Program-made: the position numbers and the translations under genes | Notes under the pieces: model-generated | The model's input: only the letters and a program-made list of their open reading frames with translations | Database searches by the model: none | What the model was told of the DNA's origin: nothing | Shown here: piece by piece, positions 48,264 to 60,934 of the stretch | How the letters are laid out: each line of letters begins with the position of its first letter | Numbering within the stretch: position 1 is the stretch's first letter | NCBI RefSeq assembly: GCF_020283565.1 | Contig: NC_060063.1 | Coordinates: 39,394,635-39,458,634, forward strand | Reading direction: 5' to 3' | Length of the DNA stretch: 64,000 nt | From: Trifolium pratense | Taxonomy: Eukaryota > Streptophyta > Magnoliopsida > Fabales > Fabaceae

Positions 48264-49663
48264 TTTCTTCTTCCGTCCATTGTACTGGACCACCTAATCT
48301 AGTTTAGGGATCGATTCTGCCATCAAATGGTTCAAATTCTCTCAGCCATCCCAAGAATTTCATCTCGAAACCTTGCTGAAAATTAATGATGCAACTTCCA
48401 TGTTTGCTTTCTCAAGAAGTTCATCAGCCATCGAGATAACCGCGTACCATGCATCAATGACAACCAATGCCCGCACGCTTTCATCACACACCTTGCATCC
48501 ATGTCAACCGATGCCCATGTGTCACTTGAACAACTTCAAAGATCCGTGAAACCACCTTCAGGCCATTGTTAGGCTCCAACAATTCCAGTTTAGTTACATC
48601 ACATAGTAAACCTTGTTTCACTAGTTCAACTAAACTCATGTCACTAACAAGTACACACCCGAAGATCTACAACTTAACCAAAACATGAGAATCACCACTA
48701 ATAACAGATGCATAACCAATAATAGTAGAACTATCTAACAAGTATCTACCTACTATCTATGCATCGAAGTTCAAGAAAATACCTCGCATTGTGTTAAAAC
48801 TCACCCATACCCTTAACCTTACAAGCTTTCCGTCACCAAGATGAACAACTCCACCTTCAACTAGCTCTAGGGATTCAAAAGTATTTCTTCTTCAAACACA
48901 TATGATAGGAGCTTCCAAAGTTCATGACTCAACACTCCACCGATTCCCATTTTCCACTAGCACCTCCGCATCATAATAAGTTGTTGTTTCACACGTAACC
49001 CGAGTATTCTTATCACCGCCTCTCCAGACTGATGTTGAGTATTATTACCACCGCCTCTCCAGGCTGACCTTGTGTAACCCGGATTGCATTAGCACATCCT
49101 TGACTTGATTTTTCACAAGCCAAACATGATTCATCCATCAATTTTTCCTAGCCTAAACTTCACAGCGGAACTCCCTCCCTCCTGAATCAAACCAAGAGCT
49201 CTGATACCAGTTGTTGGGAAAAATAGGCATAGAGAAAATAAATGAACGCAATCACAACACAAGAATATAACGTGGAAACTCCAAACCGGAGAAAAAATCA
49301 CGGTCGTTGTCAAAACCGACAACCAGAGAATAAACACTATGTGAAAATTGTTACAACACATAGACTACCCTCAACCTTCCCTTGGCTCCCAATACACCCA
49401 CACTCTCCAAAGCAAATACCTAACTACATCTCTCAACCCTCTAATACAAGAGTACAAGAGAAAAACAAAAAAGTCAGATATAAGCTTAAAGTGCTACTGA
49501 CTGGTGCGTTGAAACAAAGAACTTGAGGTCTCATTATATAGCATTGAGCTCCTCCACTCCACTCTTCACTTTTCTAAGCAATGTGAGACTTCTCAAATAT
49601 AATTTCCTTGACCTTTTTTCTTTCATTAGTAATGTGGGACTTACATTGCAATCAACCCCAACA
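48264..49663 (-). mobile_element. Decayed copia element, 5' LTR plus Gag-protease remains
   Basis: A 452-bp LTR at 49212-49663 (TGTTGGGAAAAATAGG...AACCCCAACA) with the primer-binding CTGGTATCAGAGC directly inside (49211-49198). The minus-strand interior shows broken copia segments in order: Gag start (KFRLGKIDG, then VKDVLMQSGLHK-like), protease-downstream EGGVVHLGDGKLV, and the pre-integrase LVKQGLL. There are many stops and shifts. The rest of pol and the 3' LTR are absent; a SINE-like fragment (48270-48380) marks the truncated end. Confidence 0.7.
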
Positions 49664-50643
49664 ATAACTTATTCATTCAAAATCTCAGCCCACACTTAGG
49701 GAGACACGTTGCAATCGGAAAAAAGGACAATTTTCACGAATTATGCCACAAATTGGTAGAACAAGATAAGAGACCAAAATTTTGTTATTTATAAAAGCGA
49801 ACACACAATCTTAGGCTAACGACATCTCAAAGGATTTATCAGTTTGTGAATCATGACGCTTTATAAATTAATTAGAAAGCAAAATTTAAAGTGGATGGCA
49901 TGGCAACATGCATGAGCATGATGATTTTCAAATAGTATTAATTTCTATTTCAATTTCTTTTTGTCGACAAGAATATCCTGAAAATCATACATACTGTGAA
50001 ATTCATATATATACAACTATGAATTTAGACCACCTTAACCATATCAATTTGAGCTAAATATTAATGTTGATATAAGATATCTTATCATACAAACAAACTT
50101 TTATGATGATACCATATTTTATTTAAATTACTTTTATAATTTTTATATACTACCCACTATATCACATAAAAATTTCCTCAATAAAAAATATAAATAAAAA
50201 ACAAATTGATCTGTTTTATAAACTCACTTAGATATCTCATGGGAGATGTTCAAAGCATTACAAACTTAGTTTTTTTAAGTCATTTTCTGTGTGTGTAAAC
50301 TGAATATCATTTGCGCGCAATTGTAGAGACTAATCCTTTGAGTTTTGTAGGACCTAAATAGACAACAAATTCTCTATAAGAGTTTTAACACCGTTGCATG
50401 CTCAAACCAAATATCGAACCCAAAATTTTAGTTAAAATAAAAGAGACCTGCACCATCTCATTTGAACGCTCTTGGGTTTGTGCGTTACGAAAGAGACAAC
50501 TAGTGGTGTAATAAATAAAATATTATAACTATGTCCTCATAAGATAACGTGATTTCTCAATACAATTTTTGGTGTATACTAGATTACATTAATTTATATC
50601 ATATAGTTTCTGTCCATTTTGCAAGCACATGGTCACAACCCAA
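49664..50643. other. Spacer without recognised genes
   Basis: AT-rich, no supported ORF. The right part ends at the direct repeat that also follows the Helitron-like terminus at 52076. Confidence 0.5.
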
Positions 50644-50944
50644 TTCATTAACTATACACACATATATACCACATTAAAAAGATGTTTAAGATGTATTCCA
50701 ACTCTTGCGGAACTGGAAACATGTTATTACCCAAATAGATGAATGGAATTCATGTGGATATGTTCTGGTGAATAACTGAGTGGAAATAAGAAAGAAAAAA
50801 AATGTCAAGCTTTGGAAGGTACTGAAATATAACATATTTATTAGAGATCACCTCACTAATAAGATTGACATAGGAAAATGTCAAGTTTTGGAATTGAATT
50901 CATGTGGATATGTTCTTGGTGTAGTTGTGTTTGTATATTAACAT

Positions 50945-51640
50945 TCAATATTTGATATAGAGTAATGAGTCGGAGTAGCAAACAAGTTCTTCAATAGTCA
51001 AGTTTTTGGCCAATGTAAAACCTCTATAAACCACATAAAGTTTCACAAACATCATTTCAGACGACTCACGAATGAAGCCAGAAAAGTTTGATAAGTAAAA
51101 ACCTAAATTTTTTCTGATAAAACCCTCATAACTAGCTCTAATCGGGGAACCTAAACAACTACCGTCAACGTTGAGGATCACACACGAGAAGTTTTCATTG
51201 TTCCATTTGATGAACCTGTACCAACGTGATTAGAGGAGAAAAAAGATGTGAAAATCTAGACCAAACTCTGGATGTTGAAGGATAGCTGATTTAGGGACAA
51301 AGATTTATTGTTTAAATAAATTAAATTATGATATCTCCATATACATCAAACACCAGCCGAGAAGGGATTAACTTGGGGACCCATGGAGCCGACCTTGAGC
51401 CAATCATGTGCGTCAATTAAAGAGAAGAAAGTTCAGTCATTGAATTCAATGTGGTGCCAAAGGTTTCTAGGGAATGTATAGTCCTGAACACAATGAAGGA
51501 AAGTCGTTTCCTGAAGGCCACATCGAGTAAAAATAGAGGAAGTGTCCAACTTCCGATGATTGAGTAAGGAAAGCATGAACCAAATTATGACAGACAAACC
51601 GTAAGAAAAAGATTATCTTCGCATGTAACTACTTTACTTT
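50945..51640 (-). pseudogene. LINE C-terminal fragment (zf-RVT and RNase H)
   Basis: The minus strand from 51520 reads a broken zf-RVT tail (TTFLHCVQD, NLWHHIEFND), then an RNase H start containing KWNNEN, VILNVDGSCLGSPIRASYEG, SGFIRESSEMMFVKLY and IEELVCYSDSL. Several stops lie upstream, so this is a dead fragment of a plant LINE similar to the piece at 3-311. Confidence 0.75.
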
Positions 51641-52039
51641 AAATAAAATGCAGAAAGTCAAAAGTTTAGAAATAAAAATATGATCTTTGAATGTAACTAC
51701 TCTACTTTATTTTATGTGCGTAGCAAATTTGAATTGTGTTAAGTTATTTTTGTAATAAAAATAAATTTAAATGTATATTAGTCTTCATATTTTCATAAAA
51801 GTAAAATTTAGACCCGTTATTAAAAAAAATGATTTTTTGGGCTTAATTTTTTTTTTCAAAAACTTAGTCATTATTTAATTATTGGCATTTTAATTTTTTG
51901 AAGTAGCAAAATTTGTTACACAGATTTTTAAAGACAAAAAAATTATGTGTAACTTATTTAACATATTAGTGTAATTTATAATTTTTTGTGTTAGATAATT
52001 ATGAAATTTGAAATATTACAATGTTAATTTTTATACTCA

Positions 52040-52076
52040 CTTTTTAACCCGTGCTTGGCACGGATCCGGATACTAG
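52040..52076 (+). mobile_element. Helitron-like 3' terminus
   Basis: Hairpin CCGTGC-TTG-GCACGG at 52049-52063, 12 further bases, then CTAG at 52073-52076 followed by T. This is the classic plant Helitron end. The 5' end (TC after A) was not located, so the extent to the left is unknown. Confidence 0.65.
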
Positions 52077-52108
52077 TTCATTAACTATACACACATATAT
52101 ACCACATT

Positions 52109-53345
52109 TATAATTTCTAAACAAAAGTATTCATGAACATTTAGCACTATGAAAGTTAGCAATGGAACGTAAAAGGAAAGAAAAAGCATAGTGATAAAGT
52201 ACACGTGAAATGAAGCACTATATATATATAATATAAAAGTTTTTAACCTTTTTCTAATTTTTCCCTCTTAATAAAGGCAATGATATTTTCTTTTTCTTAT
52301 TTATTTTTGTTTGAAAGCAATTGAATATTAAAGGGACCAATGAAAATTTGGAATCTTGCTAAAATACTCACGGGAGGAAACTGCTACATGATGTTGAAAC
52401 TCTATTAATTGTGTCATATAGAAGAATTAACACGGAAATGAATTGCATACTATGTCACATGCATCAAAGCTTCTTTTTCCACCTAAATTTCTTAAAAAAA
52501 CATACATGTTTTCATTTTTAAGTATATTTTTAGATGGAGAATAATTGTGTTTTATCTGTCTTATAAATACAACTTAGTCATAATCAATATTTGTAATCAT
52601 GTTGAAATTGCAGAGTATGCGTTTGAATATAAGTTTTTCTATATCTAAAGTGTATAAGTCTACTAGACTAGTTGATAAAAAATAAATAAATTGCGTTTTA
52701 TCAAAAAATATATGGTAGATCTAGAATATCCGATCAAGATTTATTTAGTTCATGCTCTAATTTCATAATTTTGTCATTCAATAATTTAGAAATTATTTTT
52801 AAGAGATTTTTATACAAACACCCTTAGTGTTAAGAATATTATGCATACACATTTTTTTTAAAGATTTTAGGTTTAAACATATTATAATTTTTTTATTTTT
52901 TTTTGTTTTCACCACCAGTATCCGGCCCACTAGACCGCCTAATCTTGTTTGGGGGTCAGTTCTGACATATTTAATATAGATATAATTAAAATTTAAGATT
53001 TATATTTATTTTTAGAATATTTAGAATTAGTTTGTTATTTAAATATATGATTTAGAAATTTGTAGCTATATATAGAGTTATATAGCTATGAAAAATATGA
53101 GAATGATAAAAGAAAACAAAAAATAAAAATATGAGAGTATTCTTCGTATAACACTATATTTATAAGAGTTCATCAAATTCTGCCTTACAAAAATAAAATT
53201 AAAAAAAAAAAAAAAAAAAACAAATCACTTAGATGAATTTTAAGGCAACTCACATGATTGCTAAATCATTTAGAAGAAGACCTTCTATTTATCAATGTAC
53301 GGTAAAAACATTTTTTAATACTATAAGTCTATAAGAAAATAGACT
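52109..53345. other. AT-rich spacer upstream of the LIN-like gene
   Basis: No supported gene. 52902-52970 is a fragment of the SINE family at 17258 (TTTTCACCACCAGTAT, GGGGTCAGTTCTGACAT). 53198-53220 is a poly(A) run of about 23. Confidence 0.5.
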
Positions 53346-53542
53346 TTAAATCAAGACATTAAACTCAACTGGTTAATAAGCTTCTTCTATGATAGATCGT
53401 TCGGAAGAACTCAAGTTCAAGTCCTAATGAGAATAATTCTTAGCTAGATTTTTCTAACCTCGCAACCGAACTCTGGATTATCGGAGTCCCTTCCTCTTAA
53501 AATCAGAGGACTAGTACCAAAAATAAAAATAAAAATAAAAAT
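53346..53542 (+). mobile_element. SINE copy upstream of LIN-like gene
   Basis: Contains ACTCAACTGGTTAA (A-box-like), CAAGTTCAAGTCC (B-box-like), CCGAACTCTGGATTA and an (AAAAAT)n tail. Imperfect flanking AAAATAGAC repeats stand at about 53336 and 53537. An inverted, decayed copy lies at 54400-54545. Confidence 0.65.
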
Positions 53543-53626
53543 AGACCTTATATATCTTCTACCCCAAGTGCTAGCTTAACCAAAAAGCTCACACTTCCCC
53601 ACTTTTCATTATCTCAATACTACGAG

Positions 53627-56600
53627 ATGATAGACCTCAAATACATATGGGTGCTAGTTTCAATCAATAGATACATTCTTGACACAATACAAGATGAAAA
53701 AACAAGAAAAACTCTAAAAATGAGATGTATCTCAAACATAAAGATTCAAAGTCAAGAATTCTTTGAATTTTCTGACCAATCAGTCTTATCAAATCTCTAT
53801 TATGGCATTGATAGCATTGAAACTGCAATAAAATCAACACATCAAGAAGAAAGATCTTTCAACTTAAACAATTCAGAACAAATGCTTCAAGTTCCAGCAA
53901 TGCTTGATGAAGATGAATTCACAGCTACAATTCCAAATTATTATTTGGTTTGTTATTCTTATTTTTATCTTTCAATGGTTAGAAAACTTCAAGGTGATGA
54001 ATGGCAAGCTGCACTTCATTTTCTTCAAGCTGTTTTGGTTTCTCCAATGCTTGTTTGGAATGAATTTGCACCTCAACTTTGTGAAAGTCTTTTTAAGAAA
54101 CATGGAAATAGAAGTTTGGAGTTTGTTTCTTCATCGAATTCCGAGGAAGAAATCGATGAAGTGTTTGTTAGGGAGAAAGCAAGGAGATATAAGGAGTGTT
54201 TGGTGTATTATCAAGTTATGCTTTATGGAGAAATTCCATGGTGGAGCAGTTATTGCAGCAAAAATTCAGCAAGTTATATGTAAGATTAATTAATCTATGA
54301 GATGAACATTTTGTTTTATGAAATTCAATATAGTTTGAGGAATTGATTAGGTACTAAACATGATATGAAATGTTAGTTATTATGAATCCTTTGGTTATCA
54401 AGATAAGGGGCTCTGGTAATCCAGAGTTCGGTTGAGGATAAGTAAAGTTCAGTCTAGAATTATTTTAATCAGGGTTTAAACTCAGATTCTTCTAAATGAT
54501 CTTACTTTAACTAGAGTTTATTAATTATTTGAGCTAATTCAATTAGCTGATATATTATGAAAGGTTAATTAAGGGTTAAATAGTAAACCACCGACTACTA
54601 AAAACATGAATGGATATATATAAAATAAAATTTGATTTCTGTCATAGTTCATAGTTGATTTTTTTAATAATATGTCTAAATATCTTTTTGAATATTTTAA
54701 ATTTAAATATAGTTTAGATTTATATTTAAAATAAATATGATTAAGATTTAAGATTTATATTTTTGTATAGAATATTTACGATTTGTTTAGAATTTATATA
54801 ATTAGTTTATTATTTAAAAATATGATTTGTTTTTATGTAGCTCTACATATAACACTATATAGTCTTCGTATAAATATATTTCACCAAATTCCGCAATACA
54901 AAAACTATAAAAAAAACCATATAATTTACTTTATCATCTAAGAGTAATTTATTGATATGGACAGGAATACTAGCTGTCTATCTTCTGCTTCAGTTCAACA
55001 TGAACAAAGATTGAAAAATTGCAATACAGTAAGTTTTTTTATTTAATTTCTTCTTTTTTTTTTTAAATTTCTATTACTAGCATAATTAATTAATTTTCAA
55101 CACTTGCAAATGCACGTGTCTTTAAACTAATTTTCTTAAATATTTTGTGACAGTATGAAAAGCTTCACCTAATGGATACTCAAGATGTGATGGAAGAAAA
55201 GTTGGATTTAAAAAACATAATTAATCTTGATTCTAGCAGATTCACAATGTCCATTGAAGATTTTGCTTTATCTATCTCGAAACGGATAGAGAAAACAAGT
55301 ATCGATTTAAATTGCCGCGTTGAGGATTTATTAATCGAAGAAGCATTGCAGCCATTAGAATTCCATCTTTTTGATCATGCAAGTAGCAAACATAGACTCA
55401 GTCTGAAATATCATGAAGAAAGTTCTAAGATGAAATTGCAAACATCATTAGGAAAATGTGGTGAAGAATATATTGTTAACACTGCATCGATTTTCGAGAG
55501 TTTGATTGGTTCATCTGGCGCAAATTATGGTTCCTTAAAGGATGTGATTTTGGATGAATTGCTAATAGTAATCTCAACTTCTAAAGAGGAAAAGGAACTA
55601 AGAGCATCGGTATTGATTCTTACAACAATCATTTCAAGGAACAAATCAATTATCGACGATGTGAAGAGGAAAGGTTTAAGGTTATGTGATTTAGCAAGTG
55701 CTCTAAAACAAAATGTTCATGAAGCTGTAATTCTAATCTATCTGATAAATCCATCTCCTATCGATATAAAATCATTGGAACTTTTGCCGATTTTAGTCGA
55801 CATTGTATGCAATTCATCACAAAATTGTTACAAAAGTAAGCAAGAATCGGTTCTTATGACACCTCATGCAGCATCGTTGATGATCATCGAAGAGCTTGTG
55901 ACTTCATTTGACTATGCTACAAATAACATGCATTTGGAAGTAATCAGTTCACCTCATGTTCTCAGTGGATTTCTAGAAGTTGCTCGAAACGATAATCTCG
56001 AGGAGTTTTTCTCTTTGACTACTATTCTTATAAAGTGTATGCAGTTTGATTCACAATGCAGAAAGTATGTGTCACAGTTTAGTCCTCTTGCGCCTTTTCT
56101 AGACCTTTTACAGGCAAAAGATATTCGTGCCAAATGCAAGGCACTTGAGTTTTTTCATGAAATCCTATGCATACCAAGGTATATATAGTTGAGTATAATT
56201 TGTAACATAACTGTATTTATCAAGTAGATGCAATGATTTGTAGCTGACTTTTTTGTTTTCCGTTTTCTAGATCATCGGCTATTAATTTGCTGCAGAGGAT
56301 AAAGAAAGAAAGCAGAATGAATATTATGCAAATACTGATGCATTGTGCACATCAATTACAGCCTAATCACCAGATTTTAGCTGCTAATATTATGATTCAG
56401 TTAGACACATTGGTAATGTTTTACGTTAAGAAAGTCATTATGAACAGAGATTGGAGCATTCTATTTACATAGTTCGAATATGATGTCACCAAATCATACA
56501 TTTGGCTAGAGTCTTAAATTGCGATTTTTGATACTGCGGCCAAATGTGGCTGATATGGTCACAATGAGATCATAGAGACATGAAATCCTTGGTGTCACGA

Positions 56601-59600
56601 CCACAATCGTGGGCGAGGACTGTTACCTATACTGTCACAATTACAGTCACGCTGAGGTCGCGGAGACATAAAAAACCTTGGTAGCACAACCACGATCGTG
56701 GCCACGGACCATTTTTCAAAACCTTGCATTTTGCATAAAGCCATAGAAGAACACATTTTCCTTTTCATTAAAATATTGTAATCTTGGATAATGATTTGGA
56801 CAATATAATATGTGAAGTTTAAGGACTCATTAGTTAATTACTAACAAAACAATAATCTCATGCAGAACCCTATCGATAAAAGCTTGTTTAGAGAAGAAGC
56901 TGTGCAGATTCTTGTAAGGGCATTGACATCTCAAGAAAGCTCAGAACAGATATTATCTGCATCCATTCTATCAAATCTTGCTGGTACATATGCTTGGACA
57001 GGAGAATCATATACAGCTGCATGGTGTCTGAAAAAGACAGGCATGAACTCCCCCTATCACCAAAATATGACAAGAAACTTCAACTGGTTGGATCAGAGTT
57101 TAAAGGTATGTTTCCAAAAAGGTTTATACGTCGATAAGTATATGTATTAACAGCTACGAAGCACAGATACTTTAAAAATAGAGAAGTATCCGTGTCTAAC
57201 ACGTATCGGATGTAATACACATATGATACTTACCGATAAGTACTTCTCAGAGACATCTTTGACACTTCTTACCAACTAAAGACACAATTGTTTTTCCAAT
57301 ACGATACATCTTCGATATGTCTTACTAATTAACGATTTTGTTAGGAAGTCTCACATCAGTTGCGAGATGGCCTGAATATATGTTTATAAAGTAGAGGCGA
57401 TCCTCACCTTATAAGCTGTATTTTTAGGGTTGAGTTAGGCCTAAGCATTATGATCACAAGTTCCTTTTTTTTTTTTTTTTGACGTATCCATGTCATATCG
57501 TATTTGGATCATACTATGTATCGAACTTCTTAAATGATCAGTGTTGTGCAGAAGCAATTAAGTAGATAATCAAATTTCATAACATGCAGGATTCAAGCAT
57601 AGATGTATGGTGCAGCAAAATTGCAAAATGTATCATAAGTGTTGGAGATTCAATCTTCTATAGTTTGGAGAAAGGACTAAGAAGCAAGATGAAAAAGGTT
57701 TCTAGAGACTGCCTTGTAACCCTTTCATGGCTTGGATGTCAAATATCAAAAAGCCCGGAAAGCCTCGGTAATTCTACATCTGAGATTATATTAAGAGGAA
57801 TTGAGCAATTTTTGCATCCTGGAATGGAATTGGATGAAAGACTTTTGGCATGTATGTGCATGTTTAATTATGCTTCTGGGAAAGGTATTGTCCTCACCTC
57901 AGTTTATACATAAACACGTATATTATAAGCGCTTATGCTATAAGCATTAATTAAGTTGTTTATCCAAACAACACCTTACTTGACAGAAGGCTTGTGATCT
58001 TTCTGTCCATTGATTGTCTATGGAAAATAACTTGAGAACCTTTTCATGTAGGAAAGCAAAAACTAATGAATTTCTCGGAAGGAGTAAAAGAATCATTAAG
58101 ACGTCTTTCGAGCATAATTTGGATGGCTGAGGAATTACATAGGGTAGCCGATTTCTTGCTTCCAAACACATCAGTAAGTACTTATTTATGTACCAAATTT
58201 TAACATGATTAATGTTCACAAACAAATCTTTGAGGCAGGTTGCAACTTTGGTATAAATAAATTGCACTGACTGATTTATTTTCTTGGTGGTAAGAGCAGC
58301 GTATTTCTTGTGTTCACACGCAAATACTTGAGGTCGGTCGCAACTTTAGCATACCAGTTCGCTCCCTCATATACTACAAGGGACTGTTATTCAGCGGATA
58401 TTCGGATGGATCAATTAAGGTAAAAACATATATGATTTAAGTCGATGAATCATGCAGCTCTTATATTTACATAATAGAAAATCACTGCAAAGTTGTAGAC
58501 GTAGGCACAAATGGCCGAACTCTGTGATCAAATATTGTGTGTTCACATTTTTCGTATCTGTTTTCTTTTGAACCAGGACTATTTTTCTAACAAAACTATT
58601 GTGTGTTTGCTGTATTGAAAAGGTTTGGGATATTAGGGGGCACTCAGCTAGTCTTGTATGGGACATTAATGAGCACAAGAAGTCGGTGACATGCTTTTCA
58701 ATTTATGAACCATTAGACGGCCTTTTAAGCGGATCAACTGATAAAACCATAAGGGTAAGGTTAAAACCTCTTCTATGGTTATCGCGTTCTATTCTCTACC
58801 AAGTTTTCTAATGGTACAAATGAATGAACTAATTATCTCACAATAACTTTCACAAAATAGGTGTGGAAAATGGTTCAAAGAAATCTTGAACGTCTTGAAG
58901 TTATAGCCATGAAGGAACCAATCCATCATATAGGCGCACATGGCGAGACAATTTTCGCAATTACTGAAAGACAAGGAGTAAAGGTGATGACTCAAATTTG
59001 CAATGATTTATGACATGTAGATACTGAAAATTCAAAGCAAAATCACACACACATATAGCACATAATCCTCTATATAATAGGTGTTCCATGTTCGTGGTTC
59101 AGTTTGATTTGACTTTGAAGCAAAAAATGTACTATTTTCAGCTTGTTAACATATCAAGAGAGATAAGAGATATTTTCAAAGGTAAGCATGGGAAGTGCAT
59201 GACAGTCTCTCAGGGAAAGTTATATCTTGGATGCACAGATTCAAGCATACAGGTTAGTTTTGTTGTTTGACATACATTATGGCATATTCGACAAATTACA
59301 AGTATGATATGATGCTTTATTTTAGGAGTATTCCGCGACACACAATAGGGAACTAGAAATCAAACCACCTACAAAAAGTTGGAGGAAACAAAGCAAGCCT
59401 ATCAATTCAGTTGTAGTCTATAGAGATATGCTCTATAGTGCAAGTAAGCTTGTTGAAGGAACTACAATCAAGGTGAGAACTAAAACTTGATGGTTGCTAT
59501 TCGCCCCCCTGAATTGCTCACACTAAAACACACCACCGGAAGATATCTCCTGGTAAAATTTGCACTACCGGGAGATATCTCCCGATAAGATTTGCACTAC

Positions 59601-60494
59601 CAGGAAATATCTCCCGGTAGATGGGGGGACATCGGGGGATTCTGATCAATTTAGAAGGGGCGAAAAGCAACCATCCTTAAACTTTGAGCTTAAAAAAATG
59701 CTTTGCTTTTGTTCTTACATTGATGGATTATATAGGAATGGAAAAGAAGTGGCAAACCCAAAATTTCACTCCTTAATGAAAAAGGAGATAATGTGGTAGC
59801 CATGGAAGTGGTAGAAGACTTCTTATACCTAATCTCTAGCTCTTCAGCAAGCAGCATTCAGGTAAATAAAAACCTAATACTAGCTCCGTCTCTAAATATA
59901 AGTTTTGGAAGAAAAAAATGTGTCCCCTAGATATAAACATCGTTTTAAATTCCAAGATATGTAACTCACTTGGGTTGGTGCATTGGTATTGGCTTTGGAC
60001 CTGGGAGTGTGCTCCTCTTGAGGTATGAGGTTCGATTCTCTCTGGCGCCAATTTGGGTGGGCTAATTTAGCTTCTTCAAAAAAAAAAATTCCAAGATATG
60101 TTTAAAATTTTTAGAAATCAGAGTTAAACGTATCCATATCCAAAAGGGTATTTCATGAACATATTCATATACAAAATGGACACATTAAATACGTGAAAAT
60201 TGCAACAAAAGCTTATAATAAGAGACATAAAACTTGAAACAAACTTCTGAAACAGATCTGGTTGAGAGGAGTACCAAAAAAGATGGGGAGAATGTCAGCA
60301 GGGAGCAAGATAACAAGCATCTATGCTGCCAATGATATTATTTTTTGTGGTACTGAGAAAGGACTAATCAAGGTAATTAATTATGTATAACCAACATATC
60401 TAATCTCTTTTTGTTTATCTCCCTTGAATGAATTTATATACATGATGGCATTTTCCTCATCCTAATTTTTCAACAGGGCTGGATCCCTCTGTAA
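53627..60494 (+). CDS. LIN-like: LIN/CERBERUS-like ARM-WD40 protein lacking a U-box
   Basis: Fifteen exons in continuous frame: 53627-54279, 54965-55028, 55154-56178, 56271-56412, 56866-57105, 57590-57884, 58052-58173, 58300-58419, 58623-58754, 58861-58983, 59142-59252, 59326-59472, 59736-59861, 60256-60372 and 60477-60494; 1144 residues. The N-terminal block (QDEKTRKTLKMRC, FFEFSDQSVLSNLYYGID, GDEWQAALHFLQAVLVSP), the ARM-like helices, the middle block (RNFNWLDQSLK, EKGLRSKMKKVSRDCL, GIEQFLHPGMELDERLLAC), the WD40 repeats (SGYSDGSIKVWDI, LLSGSTDKTIRVWKM) and the terminal LIKGWIPL follow the LIN family. LIN is a U-box E3 ligase of about 1485 residues needed for rhizobial infection and nodulation. 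Here the acidic linker and U-box are missing between exons 1 and 3, so ligase activity is doubtful. The start is uncertain: the first about 15 residues look non-homologous and an upstream exon is possible. Confidence 0.85.
54400..54545 (-). mobile_element. Inverted decayed SINE in intron 1 of LIN-like gene
   Basis: The minus strand repeats CCGAACTCTGGATTACC, AATAATTCTAGACTGAAC and the tRNA-like 5' part of the SINE at 53346-53542, in opposite orientation. No duplication is recognisable. Confidence 0.6.
56510..56730. repeat. Imperfect tandem repeat in intron 4 of LIN-like gene
   Basis: Two units of about 95 bp share GAGACAT, CCTTGG, CACGACCAC and ATCGTGG motifs. GC-richer than the surrounding intron; probably part of a dispersed DNA element. 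Confidence 0.6.
57333..57470 (+). repeat. Dispersed TCCCACATCG repeat, copy 2
   Basis: GTCTCACATCAGTTG, ATAAAGTAGAGG, CCTTATAAG and GGGTTGAGTTAGGCC in the order of the copy at 47385-47515. It lies in intron 5 of the LIN-like gene. A poly(T) run follows at 57466-57480. Confidence 0.55.
59530..59625. repeat. Palindromic minisatellite in intron 12 of LIN-like gene
   Basis: Three units of about 32 bp. The central one contains the perfect 16-bp palindrome CGGGAGATATCTCCCG at 59569-59584; the others are one- or two-base variants. Spacers share GATTTGCACTACC. Confidence 0.85.
59963..60085 (+). mobile_element. tRNA-derived SINE in intron 13 of LIN-like gene
   Basis: A body with GGTTGGTGCATTGGTATTGG, a B-box GGTTCGATTCTC and a 3' A run. 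Perfect 16-bp duplication AAATTCCAAGATATGT at 59947-59962 and 60086-60101. Same family as 6237-6363. Confidence 0.92.
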
Positions 60495-60906
60495 GAAGAA
60501 CTTCAACTCATTGTGCAAACATACATTGACATGAGTGATTACTTGAAGCACCGCGGACAAAGACATGAACACTGGACACAACACTGGCAACTGAAGATCG
60601 GTAATAATTTGAAAAATGAAAGTGATTTGAATGTAATTGCATGTATCGGTGTCATGTTGTTATAGAATACCGACACATATTAGACACCAAATACACCATA
60701 TTAAATTGGAAGTGTCGATGCTAGCGATAGTAAATATTTGTGAGTTTTCCTTTCGAGTGAAAGTCATTGTGAATAGTAGTTGATTGTAAACTTGTAATTG
60801 TATTGTAAAAAAATACCAATAAGCTATTCCTACGGACTACGATTTTGCAAAATTTTGAGTAAGGTGTAAATCCTTTTGTTGTAATTGTAAAAATATACAA
60901 ACAATG
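60495..60906 (+). other. 3' flank of LIN-like gene
   Basis: Probable 3' untranslated region and spacer. Possible AATAAG-type polyadenylation signal at 60818. Nothing else is recognised. Confidence 0.4.
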
Positions 60907-60934
60907 GATTAGAAGTGGAAATAAGTATATTTGT

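Noticed and set aside
59081..59141. Reading 59081-59141 as exon of the LIN-like gene (would need a roughly 42-bp intron or give a stop)
   Set aside because: Using the acceptor TATTTTCAG at 59141 keeps the phase and aligns LVNISREIRDIFKGK with the family.
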